DNA of 64,000 nt, taken from JAJFUB01 sp964622325. Lineage in GTDB: Bacteria; Armatimonadota; Zipacnadia; Zipacnadales; UBA11051. Positions 44,510-53,875 of the stretch are shown here, one piece after another. Under the pieces are notes generated by a model. The model did not search any database. It was not told where the DNA came from and worked only from the letters and a program-made list of their open reading frames with translations. The position numbers were made by a program, and so were the translations under genes. Every line of letters starts with the position of its first letter. The stretch's first letter is position 1. The stretch lies in contig CAZUOJ010000003.1 of assembly GCA_964622325.1 (NCBI GenBank), positions 1 through 64,000 on the forward strand, given 5' to 3'.

Positions 44510-44642
44510 CTGGCTGAAAAATTGCCATGGCTTTTTGGAATTATTGTCCTTGTCTTTGTCAAGGATTAAATAGGCAAAAGGCTTGTATCGCGGGAGAATA
44601 ATTCCCCTGGAGCTTGATCAGAGAAAGGGGGAGGCCATCTTT

Positions 44643-46259
44643 ATGCCCCTCCGCATGCCTCATTTGCCGGCAATTTGGGCAAACACAGTCGCCAAGCTGC
44701 CCAACGCTGCGGCCTTCCTTTATGAAGATAAAGCGCTTACATATCAGGAAGCCGAAGCGTATATCGCCCGCGTTGCGGGCTTTTTGGCCGATGTTGTGGG
44801 CTTGGAAAAAGGGGATCGTGTCGCCCTGGCCGTGCCGAATTGTCTGGAGTTTATTATCACATATTGGGCGACATTGCGGCTGGGCGGCGTTGTAGCGCCT
44901 GTCAACACACGCTTGCGTGCGGATGAGCTGCGCTATGTGCTCCAAAATTGCGGGGCAAAAGCTATTCTTGTCCATGAGCAAACATGGGAGGCTGTAGCGG
45001 CAGCTTTGGCGGAAGAGGGGCTTTCTCCCCAAATTCTTTTGGCCTCATCCACAGGCATTTCTGTGGGGGATGAAAATGCCGTATCTATAAGGCCTCCCGC
45101 TCCAACAAGCTCGCTTGGAGAGCAGACGACGGAGAAAACAGCCTCTGTGACGCCTTTTTCAGCGGCCTTGATGTATGAGCGTCCCGCGAGCTCCTGGGCA
45201 AACATAGCCACAGAAGATTTAGCCATTATTCTGCACACATCCGGCACGACAGGCGTGCCTAAAGGTGCCATGATGCGTCATACGGATTTGCTTTTCAATG
45301 TAGCAAACGCCATTTTAGCTCATTCCTTTCGGCATGAAGATCGCCATCTGCTCGCTATTCCCTGTTTTGCGCCGACAGCCGCCTACAGTTTGATAGCCAG
45401 TTCGGCATATCTGGGCAGTTGTATTGTGATTGCGCCGCGGCCTCATCCGCCGGAACTGATTGAGCTGATTGAACGCCATCGCTGTACAACATTCATTGGC
45501 GTGCCCACGCTGTTTCATCTTGTCCTACAAGAGCCCCGCTTAGCGACGGCAGATTTGTCTTCATTACGGCTGATTGCCTACAGCGGCTCGCCAATGCCGG
45601 CGCGCACAATCCGACAATTGCGCGAATTTTTCCCTCATGTCGCCCTACACAATTTCTTTGGCTTGACAGAAACGATTTCCATCACACATGTTCTGCCTTC
45701 GGCGGACGCTATCCGGCGGGCGGATTCCATCGGCAAGCTATTGCCGGAAGTTTACGCCAAGATTGTAGACGAGGAAGGCCGTGAGCTGCCGCCAGGGGAA
45801 ATTGGCGAGCTCTGCATCCGCCGTGACAATGTGATTCCGGGCTATTGGAATCGCCCGGGACTGTTAGAAGAATCTATACAAGAAGGCTGGTTCCATACAG
45901 GAGATTTAGCTCATATAGACGAAGAGGGCTATTTTTACATTGATGGACGCAAAAAAGAGCTCATCATTGTTGCCGGGCAAAATGTGTATGCCCATGAAGT
46001 GGAAAAAGTCATTCTGCAACATGAGGGCGTCCGCGAAGTAGCTGTGTTAGGCGTTCCCGCTACAGGCGTGCGCGCCGCTTTGGGAGAGCTTGTCAAAGCT
46101 GTTGTCGTGTGTCAGCCAGATGTGCAGCTGAATGCTCTGGATATCAAGCGGCATTGTGCCCGCCTACTCCCCAGCTATAAAGTGCCGCAAATTGTAGAAT
46201 TTCGTGAGGAATTGCCGCGCAATGCCGCTGGAAAAGTGCTCAAACGGGAGCTGATGTAA
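44643..46259 (+). CDS. AMP-forming acyl-CoA synthetase (fatty-acid-CoA ligase family)
   Basis: 538-residue ANL-superfamily enzyme that adenylates a carboxylic acid and joins it to CoA. Core motifs are A3 ILHTSGTTGVPKGAMMRH (P-loop), A5 NFFGLTETISITHVLP, A7 GWFHTGDLAHIDEEGY and A8 IDGRKKELIIVAGQNVYAHEVE. The catalytic Lys lies in PRNAAGKVLKREL. The insert around residues 150-185 (TGISVGDENAVSIRPPAPT) is low-complexity. The start ATG 44643 has GGGGGAGG 8 nt upstream. The carboxylate substrate is not evident. It lies 133 nt after the Gfo/Idh gene on the same strand and converges with the repeat-protein gene. Confidence 0.92.
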   Translation: MPLRMPHLPAIWANTVAKLPNAAAFLYEDKALTYQEAEAYIARVAGFLADVVGLEKGDRVALAVPNCLEFIITYWATLRLGGVVAPVNTRLRADELRYVLQNCGAKAILVHEQTWEAVAAALAEEGLSPQILLASSTGISVGDENAVSIRPPAPTSSLGEQTTEKTASVTPFSAALMYERPASSWANIATEDLAIILHTSGTTGVPKGAMMRHTDLLFNVANAILAHSFRHEDRHLLAIPCFAPTAAYSLIASSAYLGSCIVIAPRPHPPELIELIERHRCTTFIGVPTLFHLVLQEPRLATADLSSLRLIAYSGSPMPARTIRQLREFFPHVALHNFFGLTETISITHVLPSADAIRRADSIGKLLPEVYAKIVDEEGRELPPGEIGELCIRRDNVIPGYWNRPGLLEESIQEGWFHTGDLAHIDEEGYFYIDGRKKELIIVAGQNVYAHEVEKVILQHEGVREVAVLGVPATGVRAALGELVKAVVVCQPDVQLNALDIKRHCARLLPSYKVPQIVEFREELPRNAAGKVLKRELM

Positions 46260-46354
46260 GCTGTAACATTTAATAGTTTTCTTTTTGCTTCGTATCTAGT
46301 GATTGTTAACATTTTTTGTCCCAAAAAGACAAAAGCCGAAGCCAAATTGATAAG

Positions 46355-46389
46355 GCAAAAGGGGCAGGGCTTTTACAGCCCTGCCCCTT
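46355..46389 (-). terminator. Long-stem terminator between convergent genes
   Basis: A perfect 13-bp stem (46359-46371 with 46377-46389) and 5-nt loop. On the minus strand it is followed by TTTT, fitting termination of the secreted-repeat-protein gene that ends at 46442. It may also stop transcripts of the acyl-CoA synthetase from the other side, though the plus side lacks a T tract. Confidence 0.8.
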
Positions 46390-46441
46390 GAGGGCGACAC
46401 AGGACAGCGGAAATTCTGTATTTCTTTTTTGGCATTATAGT

Positions 46442-47110
46442 TCAAGCTTGGACGGCACCAAATCCCTGTATCATTTCCATAATGGCACGGCGGATTTCCT
46501 GCGGCGCCGCGCCAGCTTTCTTCATTTCTTCAATCTTTTCAAATATCTGCTGGCGTTGTTCGTCTGTCAAATCTTCAAATAAAAACTTTAATATTCTCCG
46601 CGCTTCATGTGTCTGGCCTGTTTCCTGAGGGGCTTTGAGGGCCGGCAGCTCTATCCCCCAGCCTTTCAGCATCTCCTGAACAGCTGCCCGGATCTCTTCC
46701 GGCCTGGCGCCCCCCTGCCGCAGCTCCTTAATCTTCGCCTGCAGCTGCTGTCGCTGCTCCTGCGTCAATGGCACATTGACGCCCAACCGCAAGCCCAAGC
46801 CTCTGTCTGGCTTGCCCGCTTCGCCTTTGGCTTGTCCCGCCGGCAGCTCTATCCCCCAGCCTTTCAGCATCTCCTGAACAGCTGCCCGGATCTCTTCCGG
46901 CCTGGCGCCCCCCTGCCGCAACTCCTTAATCTTCGCCTGCAGCTGCTGTCGCTGCTCCTGCGTTAAGGGCACATTAATGCCAAAACGGGCGGCCAGGCCT
47001 TTTCCTGTGTTTGGCTCTGCCTGCGGAGCGGCTTGTTGGGCAAAGATTATTGTCATAGCAATGGACAAAAGAAAGAAACAAATAAGACAATACAGCATAA
47101 TCTTTCTCAT
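46442..47110 (-). CDS. Secreted helical repeat protein with LTxEQ motifs
   Basis: 222 residues. The N-terminus MRKIMLYCLICFFLLSIAMT with cleavage near IFA-QQ is a clear signal peptide, so the protein is exported. The mature part has two almost identical 43-residue units, each starting VPLTQEQRQQLQAKIKEL and ending KGWGIELPA, spaced 66 residues apart. A third diverged unit is LTDEQRQQIFEKIEEMKKAG. The LTxEQ start and Gln/Arg-rich helices recall CpxP/Spy-type periplasmic proteins, but that similarity is weak and I make no functional claim. The start at 47110 has AAAGGAG 8 nt upstream. The DNA of the two units is near-identical, so the duplication is recent. Confidence 0.8.
   Translation of the reverse strand: MRKIMLYCLICFFLLSIAMTIIFAQQAAPQAEPNTGKGLAARFGINVPLTQEQRQQLQAKIKELRQGGARPEEIRAAVQEMLKGWGIELPAGQAKGEAGKPDRGLGLRLGVNVPLTQEQRQQLQAKIKELRQGGARPEEIRAAVQEMLKGWGIELPALKAPQETGQTHEARRILKFLFEDLTDEQRQQIFEKIEEMKKAGAAPQEIRRAIMEMIQGFGAVQA
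46641..46765. repeat. Internal direct repeat, copy 1 (198-bp period)
   Basis: 125 bp that recur at 46839-46963 with one mismatch by eye (G/A near 46722). The period of 198 bp equals 66 codons, so the duplication keeps frame in the secreted repeat protein. Confidence 0.9.
46839..46963. repeat. Internal direct repeat, copy 2 (198-bp period)
   Basis: Second copy of the 125-bp unit at 46641-46765. The flanking spacer between the copies has diverged more than the repeat itself, consistent with purifying selection on the unit or gene conversion. Confidence 0.9.
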
Positions 47111-47230
47111 CTTCCCCACTCCTTTCAAATCATTTGGCATGCCAGATGAATTCATTTTTTTATGACGCAGGAGATACAAATTTATTCCTGACTCTCCCAT
47201 AAGGATTGGGGAATTGTGTGTAGCTGGGCA

Positions 47231-48633
47231 TCAAATCACTGTGCCGGGCGGAATTGTCGTTCCCCGGGGGATTATGACAATGCCTTGACGGACAACAAAT
47301 AATTCTTCGTCTTTGTCTTCGTGATGATGGGAGGCGTTAATTATTACATTATCGCCAATGCGACAATTTTTGTCGACAATCGCTCCCTGAATATGGCAAT
47401 GGCGGCCAATGCCTAAGGGGACGGAAAAATGCTGGGCCTGGCGCAGGCTTTCATTTTCAAAATAATCCAGCCCCATCACGATGGAATCACGAATTATCGT
47501 CCCCGCGCCTATAAGCGTGCGCACGCCAATGACAGAACCAAATATTTGCGCCTGTTCAATCACACAGCCATCAGCAATCATGCTTTGTTCAATGGAGCAA
47601 TTTTGCAGGCGAGTGGGCGGCAGATGGCGAGGATGTGTATAAATGGGCGCTTCTTCGTCATAAAAATTAAAAGGCGCCTCCGGGCGCGTCAGCGCCAGAT
47701 TGGCTTCATAAAAGGCGCGGATCGTGCCAATATCCTCCCAATAGCCATGAAACAGATAAGCATTAACATAAAAATCGCGAATGGCTTGAGGAATAATCTC
47801 GCGCCCAAAATCCTCCTTGCTTTCATCCGAAAGAAGCTGCAATAAAACATCCGTATCAAACAGATATATTCCCATGGAGGCCAGATGCGTGCAATCTCCA
47901 TAGGGTTGCGGCAGAGCCAGGCGCTGCAGCTGCTCGGGCGTGCGAGGCTTTTCCACAAAATCCACAATCCGCGTCCCCTCCATTTGTAAAATGCCTAATG
48001 AAGAAGCCTTTTCAGGCTGCACAGGAAGAACGGCGATTGTCACATCAGCCTTTTCTTGTTCGTGCACAGCAATNNNNNNNNNNNNNNNNNNNNNNNNNNN
48101 NNNNNNNNNNNNNNNNNNNNNNNNNNNNNNNNNNNNNNNNNNNNNNNNNNNNNNNNNNNNNNNNNNNNNNNNNGCACAGGAAGAACGGCGATTGTCACAT
48201 CAGCCTTTTCTTGTTCGTGCACAGCAATCAATTCCCGAAAATCCATCCGATATAATTGATCGCCAGACAAAATTAACACATGATCTGCCTGAGACAAATC
48301 TAAATGACGCACATTCTTGCGCACAGCATCTGCCGTGCCCTGATACCAATCAGCGCTTTCCATCGTCTGTTCTGCCGCCAGAATATTGACATAGCCTTTT
48401 GTGAAGGCGTCAAAATTGTATGTAGTACGGATATGGCGATGCAGAGAATGCGTATTGAATTGTGTCAACACAGAGATGCGTCGCAGGCCTGAATTGATGC
48501 AATTGCTGAGAGGAATGTCAATCAGGCGATATTTCCCCGCCAGCGGCACAGCTGGCTTGGCACGTTCTTTAGTCAGAGGATAAAGTCGCGTCCCGCGGCC
48601 GCCGCCCAAAATGACAGCAATTGTGCCCGCCAT
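47231..48633 (-). CDS. glgC: Glucose-1-phosphate adenylyltransferase, split by an assembly gap
   Basis: Makes ADP-glucose, the donor for glycogen synthesis. The N-terminal half (from 48633) has LGGGRGTRLYPLTKERAKP, RLIDIPLSNCINSG and ILSGDQLYRMD. The C-terminal half has VDFVEKPRTPEQ and a left-handed beta-helix (IGVRTLIGAGTIIRDSIVMG). A 100-N gap (48074-48173) interrupts it, flanked by two identical 55-nt copies (48019-48073 and 48174-48228). Removing the Ns and one copy deletes 155 nt and leaves 1248 nt, an intact 415-residue frame of normal GlgC length. The apparent frameshift is therefore an assembly artefact, not a pseudogene. Confidence 0.93.
48074..48173. other. Scaffold gap of 100 N
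   Basis: Exactly 100 unknown bases inside glgC, with identical 55-nt sequence on both sides. This is the pattern of two contigs that overlap by one k-mer but were joined by an arbitrary-length gap. Confidence 0.97.
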
Positions 48634-48846
48634 AAAAATCCTCCCACTTTGCGCGTCAATAAAGAGTTTTCGATTCTCGTAAGCTCACACAATGAGCGCT
48701 TGAGCATTTATTCCGCTTTATATGTTTCTTTTTAGTTTGTAAGGCTCCTTGTGTCTTTCTAGTGTTTTCCCAAAAGCTCGTGCCAAGACGAAGAAAGGAT
48801 TTTGTCAGTCAAAAAAGAATCTAAATTAAAAAGGCAGTGCTCAGCT

Positions 48847-49920
48847 ATGGCGCTATCAGAACGCGAAAATTATATTCGAAATGTTCGCATGACAGGGCCG
48901 GAATGGATGCCGTGTACTGTGGCCATATCCGGCGCTTCATGGAATCAATGGCGCGAGGAGATGGAGGAAGTCTGCTTGCGTCATCCGACGCTCTTTCCGG
49001 GCTTTCAAAAGGGCCAGCGGGATTTTGACAATTGGGATTTTGGCCCTGCCCATCGGGCAGGAGAGGATTTCACGGACGCCTGGGGCGTTGTGTGGCATAG
49101 CGAAATAGACGGCATTGAGGGCGTTGTCGTGCATCATCCGCTGGCAGACTGGGAAGCTCTGAAGACATATCAGGCGCCCGATCCGCTCCAAACAGGCGAT
49201 CGCGGGCCTGTGGATTGGGAGGCAATTCGGCGCAATGTAGCCACAGCTAAAGCGGCCGGACAGCTTACACAGGGCTCTTTGGCGCATGGCTTTTTGCTGA
49301 TGCGTATGTATTATTTGCGAGGCTTTGAAAATCTTATGCTGGATTTTGCTACAAACGAGCCTCGCTTACACGATTTGATTCGGCTGATTAATAATCACAA
49401 TCGCGTCATTGTGGATCAATATCGGGCGATGGGCGTGGATGTCATTCATTTTCCTGAAGATTTGGGGACACAGACAGCCTCTTTAATTAGCCCCAAACAT
49501 TTTCATCAATGGATTATGCCGGCATATAAGGAGCTCATGCAGCCTTGCCGGGAGCAAGGCATAATTGTCGGCTCCCATAGCGATGGCTATATTATGGAGC
49601 TTATAGATGATTTGTTAGAGGCGGGGCTGGATATCATCAATCCCCAGGATCTTGTGAACGGCATCGACAATCTGGCGCAATATGTAAAAGGGCGAGCCTG
49701 CATTAAATTGGACATTGATCGCCAAAAAATTGTGCCCTTCGGAACTCGCAAAGAAATCCACGATTTGATTGAAGAGGAAGTGCGGAAATTGGGCAGCCCG
49801 CAGGGCGGCCTGGAGCTTATCTGTGGCATTTATCCTCCGACGCCGCCAGAAAATGTCGATGCCGTCTGTGAGGCGATGGAGGAATTCCGCACATATTGGT
49901 TTGACGGCCGCGGGAAATAG
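48847..49920 (+). CDS. UroD/MtaA-superfamily methyltransferase-like protein
   Basis: 357-residue TIM barrel of the uroporphyrinogen-decarboxylase superfamily, which includes MtaA/MtbA-type corrinoid methyltransferases. Seen are VVVHHPLADWEALKTYQAPD, an LISPKHFHQWIMPAYKELM block, VGSHSDGYIMELIDDLLEAG, INPQDLVNGIDNLA and a closing ICGIYPPTPPENVDAVCEAM. The N-terminal RxAGRYLPE motif of true HemE is absent, so heme synthesis is unlikely. Such proteins abound in Planctomycetota, Lentisphaerota and Armatimonadota with unknown substrates. A link to the corrinoid protein at 20688 is only an inference. The start at ATG 48847 has a weak ribosome-binding site; a TTG at 48802 is possible. Confidence 0.8.
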   Translation: MALSERENYIRNVRMTGPEWMPCTVAISGASWNQWREEMEEVCLRHPTLFPGFQKGQRDFDNWDFGPAHRAGEDFTDAWGVVWHSEIDGIEGVVVHHPLADWEALKTYQAPDPLQTGDRGPVDWEAIRRNVATAKAAGQLTQGSLAHGFLLMRMYYLRGFENLMLDFATNEPRLHDLIRLINNHNRVIVDQYRAMGVDVIHFPEDLGTQTASLISPKHFHQWIMPAYKELMQPCREQGIIVGSHSDGYIMELIDDLLEAGLDIINPQDLVNGIDNLAQYVKGRACIKLDIDRQKIVPFGTRKEIHDLIEEEVRKLGSPQGGLELICGIYPPTPPENVDAVCEAMEEFRTYWFDGRGK

Positions 49921-50022
49921 AGATCCGAAATTATCTATTTTAGTTTTAAAAAAAGACGTTGAGCTACAGCAACACATAATAGGCTAACGAGCCCTTTGTA
50001 GGGGCAAAAAGGAGCATTTTTA

Positions 50023-52767
50023 ATGTGTCGTTTAGCTGTCAGCATGTTAGGGCTATTTGTGACAGGAGCCCTCATGGCTGCGGCGCTCCCCACAATCGAT
50101 GTCGCACAAAGCCAGATAAAGCCCGCCGGAGACATTCGACAAGAAGGCGACACGCTCATTTTAACAATGCATTTAGGCGAAGGGCCGATGGCGGAGGCGC
50201 GGCTGCATTTTCGGGAGCCAATGCAGCTTCACGGAAAAGAGCGTCTTGTCATTGAAGCACGCGGAGAAGAGGCGACGCAGACATTTCTTATTGTTTCGCG
50301 GCTTACATTTCTGGGGGCAGACGGCACAGAAGCTATTTATGAGCCTGATTTATTGTTCCCCATCACATGGACATTGTCTGATATTCTTTTCGCGGATATA
50401 GACAAGCCCATGCCCAATAGCTTAATAGGCATGCGCTTCAGCTTCTGGGCTCCCGATAGCGCCAGCAGCACAATCCGTCTTGCCTTGCGCCGCCTAGAAA
50501 GCCAGTCCGCGGCAGAATTAATCGCTGAATTGCGTCCTCGGCCTGCCAAAAGACGGGCGCTTCCTTTGAAAAAAACGCTTCCCCCATCCTCCTCAGGAGC
50601 CCAATGGACAAATTTAGGCCCGGGAGGGGGCGGCTGGTTCCGTACAGTCGCGATATCTCCGCATGACGGAGTGTGTTTTATTGGCGGCGATGTGGGCGGC
50701 ATTTACATAAGCCGAGACAAAGGACGCTCGTGGCAAATATGCAATGAAGGCTTGATCAATCTTTATGTGAATTGCTTTGCTTTTCATCCCACAGATCCGC
50801 AAATTGTATTTGCCGGCAGCAATGGCGGCCCGCTCAAATCCACAGATGGCGGCCGTACGTGGAAACTGAAGCGACAGGGCTTGCCGCCGCTTTTGACATT
50901 TGGGATCAGCGCGCCTATTGCGGCGCTGATTGTGGATTATGCCCAGCCGTGGCGTGTTTTGGCGGGCGTAGGCCACGAGCGCGATTATGGACATCTACGT
51001 GCGGAAACACAGGGCGGGCGGATCTTTCTCAGCGAAGATGGAGGCGAAAGCTGGCGCCCTGTTACGCTGCCGTTAGGCCCCAACGCAAACACAGCTTCCG
51101 TATTATGCCTTGCACAGCATCCGGCACAGCCTCAAATTTTCTACGCTGTAACGCCGCTGGGCTTATGTCGCAGCACGAATAGCGGCTCCACATGGGAGCG
51201 CTGGGGCAGCGGCTTGGACGGCTATAAATTGTGTTTTCTGGCATTCCGCCGCGATAATCCTGATATCATGCTGCTGAGCGCTTGTGAAGGGCCTGATGGC
51301 TACAGCGCTGTTTTGCGATCTACAGACGGCGGACGCACATGGCAATCTTGTGGCACAGGCTTGCCCGCCAGGGAGAGGGCCGCGTGGCGGCTCGTCGCCG
51401 ATCCTGTGCAGCCCCAGCGCTTTTATTTAGGCTATAATAGCCATGCGGGATTATATGTGACAGAAGATGGCGGAGATACATGGCGCCGTTTCAGCTCTAT
51501 CCGTCAAACGCGCTGGGCATGGGCTTTCGCGCATGCAATCATTACAGGGCTGGATATAGATCCCCAAAATCCTGAACGTATTGTTTTTTGTGATGATGTG
51601 GATATCTGCCAGACGCTGGATGGCGGCCGTACATGGGAATCTGTGATTGCAGATTGTATCCAGCCGGCCACAGCGGAGCAGCCCGCCAGATGGCGCGGAA
51701 GAGGCTGTGAAATTATGTGCCTCACAGGCCCGCAAGCAATTGCTGTGGATCCCAGCAATCCGCACACAATTTTTGTCGGCTATTGGGATTTGCATGCCTG
51801 GCGCAGCGATGATGGCGGCGCATCGTGGAGTCGCATTATTAATGGCACAACAGCCCATTATGGACGAATGGGCGCTGTCTTGCTGGATCCTGCCAATCCT
51901 GATGTCCTCTGGATGTCCATTGGACACAATTATGATCGTCAGCGCATATACATGAGCGTGGATGGCGGACACACATTTCGGCTTGTAGGCCACGAACATG
52001 GCGGCTTGCCGCCCGGAGGCATTTTCACGCTGATTTGTGATCCTGCAAGTCCGCCCGAACGACGGACTTTATTTGCCGGCATTTCAGGATTCGGCGTATA
52101 TCGCAGCAAAGACGGCGGCTTTTCGTGGGAGGAATCTTCCACAGGCTTGCCGCCTGAATCGCGGATGATTAAGCAGCTGGCGATGGATCCACGCAATCCC
52201 CGACGACTTTATGTTGCCGCTGGCGCTCATTATCATCCTGAAGCAAAGCAACGTGTGAAAGGCTATCTTGCTGTCAGCGACAATGGCGGCGTGCACTGGC
52301 GAATTACAAAAGCCAACATTGAGCCGCAATGTCTGCTTGTGGATCCGACAGATCCACGCCGCCTGTACGCCGGCAATCGTAATTATTCAGGCGTGGATTA
52401 TCCCAATGCCCTTTATTATTCTACGGATTGCGGGGAAACATGGACAGCCATTTCGCAAGATGTTTTTGCCCGCGGGCCCGGGCTACGGCAAGGCGATCAG
52501 GGCTGGCGCTGTTATGTCTTCTGTTTAGCCGCGGATCCGACAACGCCCGGATTATTGTATGCAGGCCTGACAAACGAAAGCTACGATGAAAGCAATGGGC
52601 CCGGGCTGTATGTCTCGTATGATTATGGGCAAACATGGCAGCCCTTTTCGGCCAGGGGCCTCAGCCATCGCAATATCGGGGCGTTGCTCGTGGATCCTGT
52701 TAATCCAGCCCGCCTGTACATTGGCACATCAGGCAATGGCCTGTTTCGCTGGGGCCCCGCGCCCTGA
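50023..52767 (+). CDS. Secreted sortilin/BNR-repeat beta-propeller protein (GH74-like fold)
   Basis: 914 residues with an N-terminal signal peptide (SMLGLFVTGALMAAALP). A beta-rich domain spans about residues 30-170, resembling a carbohydrate-binding jelly roll, followed by a Pro/Arg linker. The rest is a propeller region with about thirteen Asp-box (S-x-D-x-G-x-x-W) repeats, for example SRDKGRSW, STDGGRTW, SEDGGESW, TEDGGDTW, SDDGGASW and STDCGETW. This count and the entry WTNLGPGGGGWFRTVAISP fit a tandem double seven-bladed propeller as in GH74 xyloglucanases and VPS10/sortilin-like proteins. Catalytic residues were not identified, so glycosidase activity is unproven. AAGGAG sits about 9 nt before the start. 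It is 102 nt after the UroD-like gene. Confidence 0.85.
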   Translation: MCRLAVSMLGLFVTGALMAAALPTIDVAQSQIKPAGDIRQEGDTLILTMHLGEGPMAEARLHFREPMQLHGKERLVIEARGEEATQTFLIVSRLTFLGADGTEAIYEPDLLFPITWTLSDILFADIDKPMPNSLIGMRFSFWAPDSASSTIRLALRRLESQSAAELIAELRPRPAKRRALPLKKTLPPSSSGAQWTNLGPGGGGWFRTVAISPHDGVCFIGGDVGGIYISRDKGRSWQICNEGLINLYVNCFAFHPTDPQIVFAGSNGGPLKSTDGGRTWKLKRQGLPPLLTFGISAPIAALIVDYAQPWRVLAGVGHERDYGHLRAETQGGRIFLSEDGGESWRPVTLPLGPNANTASVLCLAQHPAQPQIFYAVTPLGLCRSTNSGSTWERWGSGLDGYKLCFLAFRRDNPDIMLLSACEGPDGYSAVLRSTDGGRTWQSCGTGLPARERAAWRLVADPVQPQRFYLGYNSHAGLYVTEDGGDTWRRFSSIRQTRWAWAFAHAIITGLDIDPQNPERIVFCDDVDICQTLDGGRTWESVIADCIQPATAEQPARWRGRGCEIMCLTGPQAIAVDPSNPHTIFVGYWDLHAWRSDDGGASWSRIINGTTAHYGRMGAVLLDPANPDVLWMSIGHNYDRQRIYMSVDGGHTFRLVGHEHGGLPPGGIFTLICDPASPPERRTLFAGISGFGVYRSKDGGFSWEESSTGLPPESRMIKQLAMDPRNPRRLYVAAGAHYHPEAKQRVKGYLAVSDNGGVHWRITKANIEPQCLLVDPTDPRRLYAGNRNYSGVDYPNALYYSTDCGETWTAISQDVFARGPGLRQGDQGWRCYVFCLAADPTTPGLLYAGLTNESYDESNGPGLYVSYDYGQTWQPFSARGLSHRNIGALLVDPVNPARLYIGTSGNGLFRWGPAP

Positions 52768-52829
52768 GGAAATGGATAACGAAAGCTTCTCCACAGACAG
52801 CCTCACAACGGATGGCCTCGCTTTTGTGC

Positions 52830-53819
52830 TCACAGGGGAATCGCTATGCCTTCGGCTGCGGCACGAGCGGCCGCCTCCGCCCATCTTAAAGCGGCCACGC
52901 CGTCTTCAGCTGTGGCAAGCAGCGTTTCTTTCCCCTGCAACGCTTCCAGGAATGTCTCAATCTGCACGCGATAAATGTCATCCCGCGCCACAAGGATATG
53001 TTCTTCGGAATGGGCATGATAGCTATCGCGTTCCCGATTAAAGAGCTCCAATTTTCCCGTCTGAAAATCGTATGTCACAACGCCGCGATCCCCCCAAATC
53101 TCTACAAGCGATCTTTGTGGATGCTGGATGTAATCCATATGGATTTGGCCGAGCGCGCCGGAGCGAAAGCGTACTAGCAGGCTAAACATATTGGGCGCGG
53201 GGCGTAGCGGCAAATCGCCTAATGTGGCGGCTTCGGCATGAATGCATTCTGCTTCCCCTAAAAACAAACGCATATAATCAAGAAGATGTGTATAATCCAG
53301 AAGCAACGCATTTTTCTCCTCGAAACGATACGGCGTTGTGGCACACATCAATGTGAAATATGTTCCCACAAGTGCCCGGCCGCCCACAAGATGGCCCAAC
53401 ACGCCTGAACGAACAATTTCCAGAACACGACGCAAGCCTGCATGCGAACGCAGGGAATAGCCTACAGCAAAGAAAGAGGAGGCTTGCCGAGCCGCAGAAG
53501 CGATAGCTTCCCCATTCGCCACAGAATCCGCCAGCGGCTTTTCACACAGAACATGACATCCCGCGGCCAGGGCAGCCTCGCTCAGGGGGCGATGCAAATG
53601 ATTGGGCGTGCAGATAAAAACAATATCGGGCTGTTCCGCCAATGCTTCTTCATAATGGCGAAAAGGCCGGGCGCCGGGCGCTTGCTCCAGGGCAGCATGC
53701 AGATTGCTCTCCAATGGATCACAAATCCATACAGCCACGTCAGGACGTTCCCGCCAAAGCCGCGCATGTCTTTTGCCGATAGAGCCGCAGCCAACAATTA
53801 ACACACGATATAAGGCCAT
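52830..53819 (-). CDS. Gfo/Idh/MocA family oxidoreductase
   Basis: 329-residue NAD(P)-dependent oxidoreductase. The Rossmann start is VLIVGCGSIGKRHARLW; then come IVFICTPNHLHRPL and the family motif GCHVLCEKPLADS. The central segment YTHLLDYMRLFLGEAE carries the His and Asp positions of the active site. The C-terminal domain is a beta sheet with GALGQIHMDYIQHPQ. The start at 53819 is the second of two adjacent ATGs, with GGAG 6 nt upstream. An (AAAAG)10 tract lies 57-106 nt upstream, in the likely promoter region, and may make expression variable. The downstream end converges with the sortilin-like gene (62-nt gap). Confidence 0.9.
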   Translation of the reverse strand: MALYRVLIVGCGSIGKRHARLWRERPDVAVWICDPLESNLHAALEQAPGARPFRHYEEALAEQPDIVFICTPNHLHRPLSEAALAAGCHVLCEKPLADSVANGEAIASAARQASSFFAVGYSLRSHAGLRRVLEIVRSGVLGHLVGGRALVGTYFTLMCATTPYRFEEKNALLLDYTHLLDYMRLFLGEAECIHAEAATLGDLPLRPAPNMFSLLVRFRSGALGQIHMDYIQHPQRSLVEIWGDRGVVTYDFQTGKLELFNRERDSYHAHSEEHILVARDDIYRVQIETFLEALQGKETLLATAEDGVAALRWAEAAARAAAEGIAIPL

Positions 53820-53875
53820 CATTCTCTCCAATGCCTTAAAGTTGCAAGCTTACATTTTCAACACGCCAGACGAAG

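Noticed and set aside
48019..48228. Apparent frameshift and split of glgC into two fragments
   Set aside because: The identical 55-nt flanks of the N gap show an assembly artefact; the collapsed frame is intact.
48847..49920. HemE, uroporphyrinogen decarboxylase of heme synthesis
   Set aside because: The HemE N-terminal active-site motif with MRQAGRY is missing; the protein fits the wider UroD/methyltransferase superfamily instead.
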